A stretch of DNA of 64,000 nt, taken from NCBI RefSeq assembly GCF_039537265.1, contig NZ_BAABAE010000003.1, positions 558,001 to 622,000 of the forward strand. Direction: 5' to 3'. The notes under the pieces were generated by a model. It did not search any database, was not told the DNA's origin, and saw only the letters and a list, made by a program, of their open reading frames with translations. Within the stretch, counting starts at the first letter, position 1; each line of letters starts with the position of its first letter. Positions 61,677 through 64,000 of the stretch are shown in pieces. The stretch comes from Terrimesophilobacter bigeumensis. Its GTDB lineage: Bacteria; Actinomycetota; Actinomycetes; Actinomycetales; Microbacteriaceae. The translations under genes were made by a program, and so were the position numbers.

Positions 61677-62165
61677 ATGCGCGAGGCTCAGAGCTGGAGG
61701 ACTGCCGTCGTGATCCTCCTGGTCGCCACCGTGCTCGTCGGATGTGCCCCGGACCGCGACATGACGGTCCCGATGCCTCTCCCGACCACGACCCCGAGCG
61801 ACACCGCACCACCCACCGTCGAGCCGGACCCCGATCCGACCATGCTCCCGGGTGGGACCGCGCTCGCCAATCGCAAGTACTTCGATTTCGTGAACAACCG
61901 CCTTCTTGCCGTCAACAGCAACCCGGCCGGCCGGGCGATCATCGACAACCTGGTGGCCGCCGGGTTCGACAAGTCGGCGATGCAGGTCACGCCCGACACG
62001 ACGAGCCAGTTGCGCCTGCCTGCCGATTCGATCGAGTTCTCGGTGCGTCTGCACGACGACTGTCTCATCGGGCAGTTCATCGGCGGGAAGTACTTCAGCA
62101 CCATCGGCCCGATGCTCACCAACGGCAGCTGCCTCATCGGCGATACCCGGCCCATCGACTGGTAG
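61677..62165 (+). CDS. Lipoprotein of the DUF6993 kind
   Basis: 162 residues. Signal peptide with lipobox LVGC (Cys23), a Thr/Pro/Asp-rich linker, and a C-terminal domain (LPGGTALANRKYFDFVNNRLLAVNSNPAGRAIIDNLVAAGFDKSAMQVTPDTTSQLRLPADSIEFSVRLHDDCLIGQFIGG) of a family seen in Microbacteriaceae. Function unknown. GGAGAGGG precedes the ATG. Confidence 0.8.
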   Translation: MREAQSWRTAVVILLVATVLVGCAPDRDMTVPMPLPTTTPSDTAPPTVEPDPDPTMLPGGTALANRKYFDFVNNRLLAVNSNPAGRAIIDNLVAAGFDKSAMQVTPDTTSQLRLPADSIEFSVRLHDDCLIGQFIGGKYFSTIGPMLTNGSCLIGDTRPIDW

Positions 62166-62219
62166 CGCCGAGCGGCCCCGCTGTCGACGGTCGCGGAATT
62201 CATGCCGTTGCGGGTTTCG

Positions 62220-62225
62220 TAGACT
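62220..62225 (+). promoter_or_regulatory. -10 hexamer TAGACT of ettA
   Basis: TAGACT ends 7 nt before the ATG at 62233. Confidence 0.55.
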
Positions 62226-62232
62226 AGTCCGC

Positions 62233-63915
<1,683 letters not shown>

Positions 63916-63919
63916 GCCG

Positions 63920-64000
63920 GTGCGCATCCACATTCCGATCCCGCTGCGCTGGGGCGACCTCGATGCGTACAACCACGTCAACAACGTCCAGATGATGCGC
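63920..64000 (+). CDS. Acyl-CoA thioesterase (4HBT), start only
   Basis: First 27 codons before the window ends: VRIHIPIPLRWGDLDAYNHVNNVQMMR. The RWGDLDAYNHVNN motif with its Asp and Asn is diagnostic of hotdog-fold 4HBT thioesterases. GTG start 4 bases after ettA; cut by the window edge. Confidence 0.85.
   Translation, partial: MRIHIPIPLRWGDLDAYNHVNNVQMMR

Overview
The window reads as ordinary chromosome of a high-GC actinobacterium, most likely of the Microbacteriaceae. The signs are strong G/C at third codon positions, F420- and flavin-type oxidoreductases, GatCAB, a GTP-dependent PEP carboxykinase next to a RamB-like regulator, a DUF222/HNH gene and many apparently leaderless genes. No rRNA, integrase, transposase, prophage, CRISPR array or recognisable defence island is seen. 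The taxon is inferred, not proven. Layout from left to right: a six-span membrane protein; an ECF sigma factor with a membrane-anchored partner; pckG facing a RamB-like regulator (0-5.9 kb). Next comes a sugar uptake and catabolism operon on the minus strand: ROK repressor, lipoprotein binding protein, two permeases, GH4 glycosidase and BadF/NAGK-type kinase, with a glycerate kinase upstream (6-14 kb). tRNA-Arg(CCG), a lipoprotein, argS, ligA, a DUF1023 hydrolase and gatCAB follow (14-25 kb). Then a stretch of accessory metabolism, transport and regulation: MFS pumps, DUF222/HNH and NYN proteins, PLP enzymes, two ArsR-SRPBCC pairs, a radical SAM protein, Dps, an M23 peptidase, a GT2, dinB and F420-type enzymes (25-48 kb). 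A TPP riboswitch leads a ykoEDC-type ECF transporter operon (48-51.6 kb). The last part holds the metallopeptidase-DUF2017-clpS cluster, tRNA-His, orn, a MarR-MFS pair, tRNA-Arg(TCT), nitronate monooxygenase, a DMT transporter with an aldo/keto reductase, an SSB-like protein, a lipoprotein, ettA and the start of a thioesterase gene. How the genes work together: the ROK operon looks like a complete import, phosphorylation and cleavage route for a disaccharide without a PTS. ykoEDC would import a thiamin precursor under TPP control. GatCAB and argS serve aminoacyl-tRNA supply, and ClpS serves protein turnover. ArsR, MarR, ROK and RamB-like regulators each sit beside inverted or direct repeats that look like their own operators. 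The most notable sequence-level observations are: (1) about twenty starts preceded at exactly 6-8 nt by a TANNNT or near-TANNNT hexamer with no Shine-Dalgarno, that is, leaderless promoters, two of which reuse the stop codon of the gene in front; (2) an internal inverted duplication in an MFS gene, where the antisense of the last-helix coding segment encodes a His-rich loop; (3) a repeat sharing a 27-bp block that forms the C-terminal tail of GatA (eight 21-bp units) and, in opposite orientation, the N-terminus of the ECF T-component (three 18-bp units); (4) a 25-bp-arm hairpin between tRNA-His and clpS. I did not find a convincing wholly new multi-gene system.
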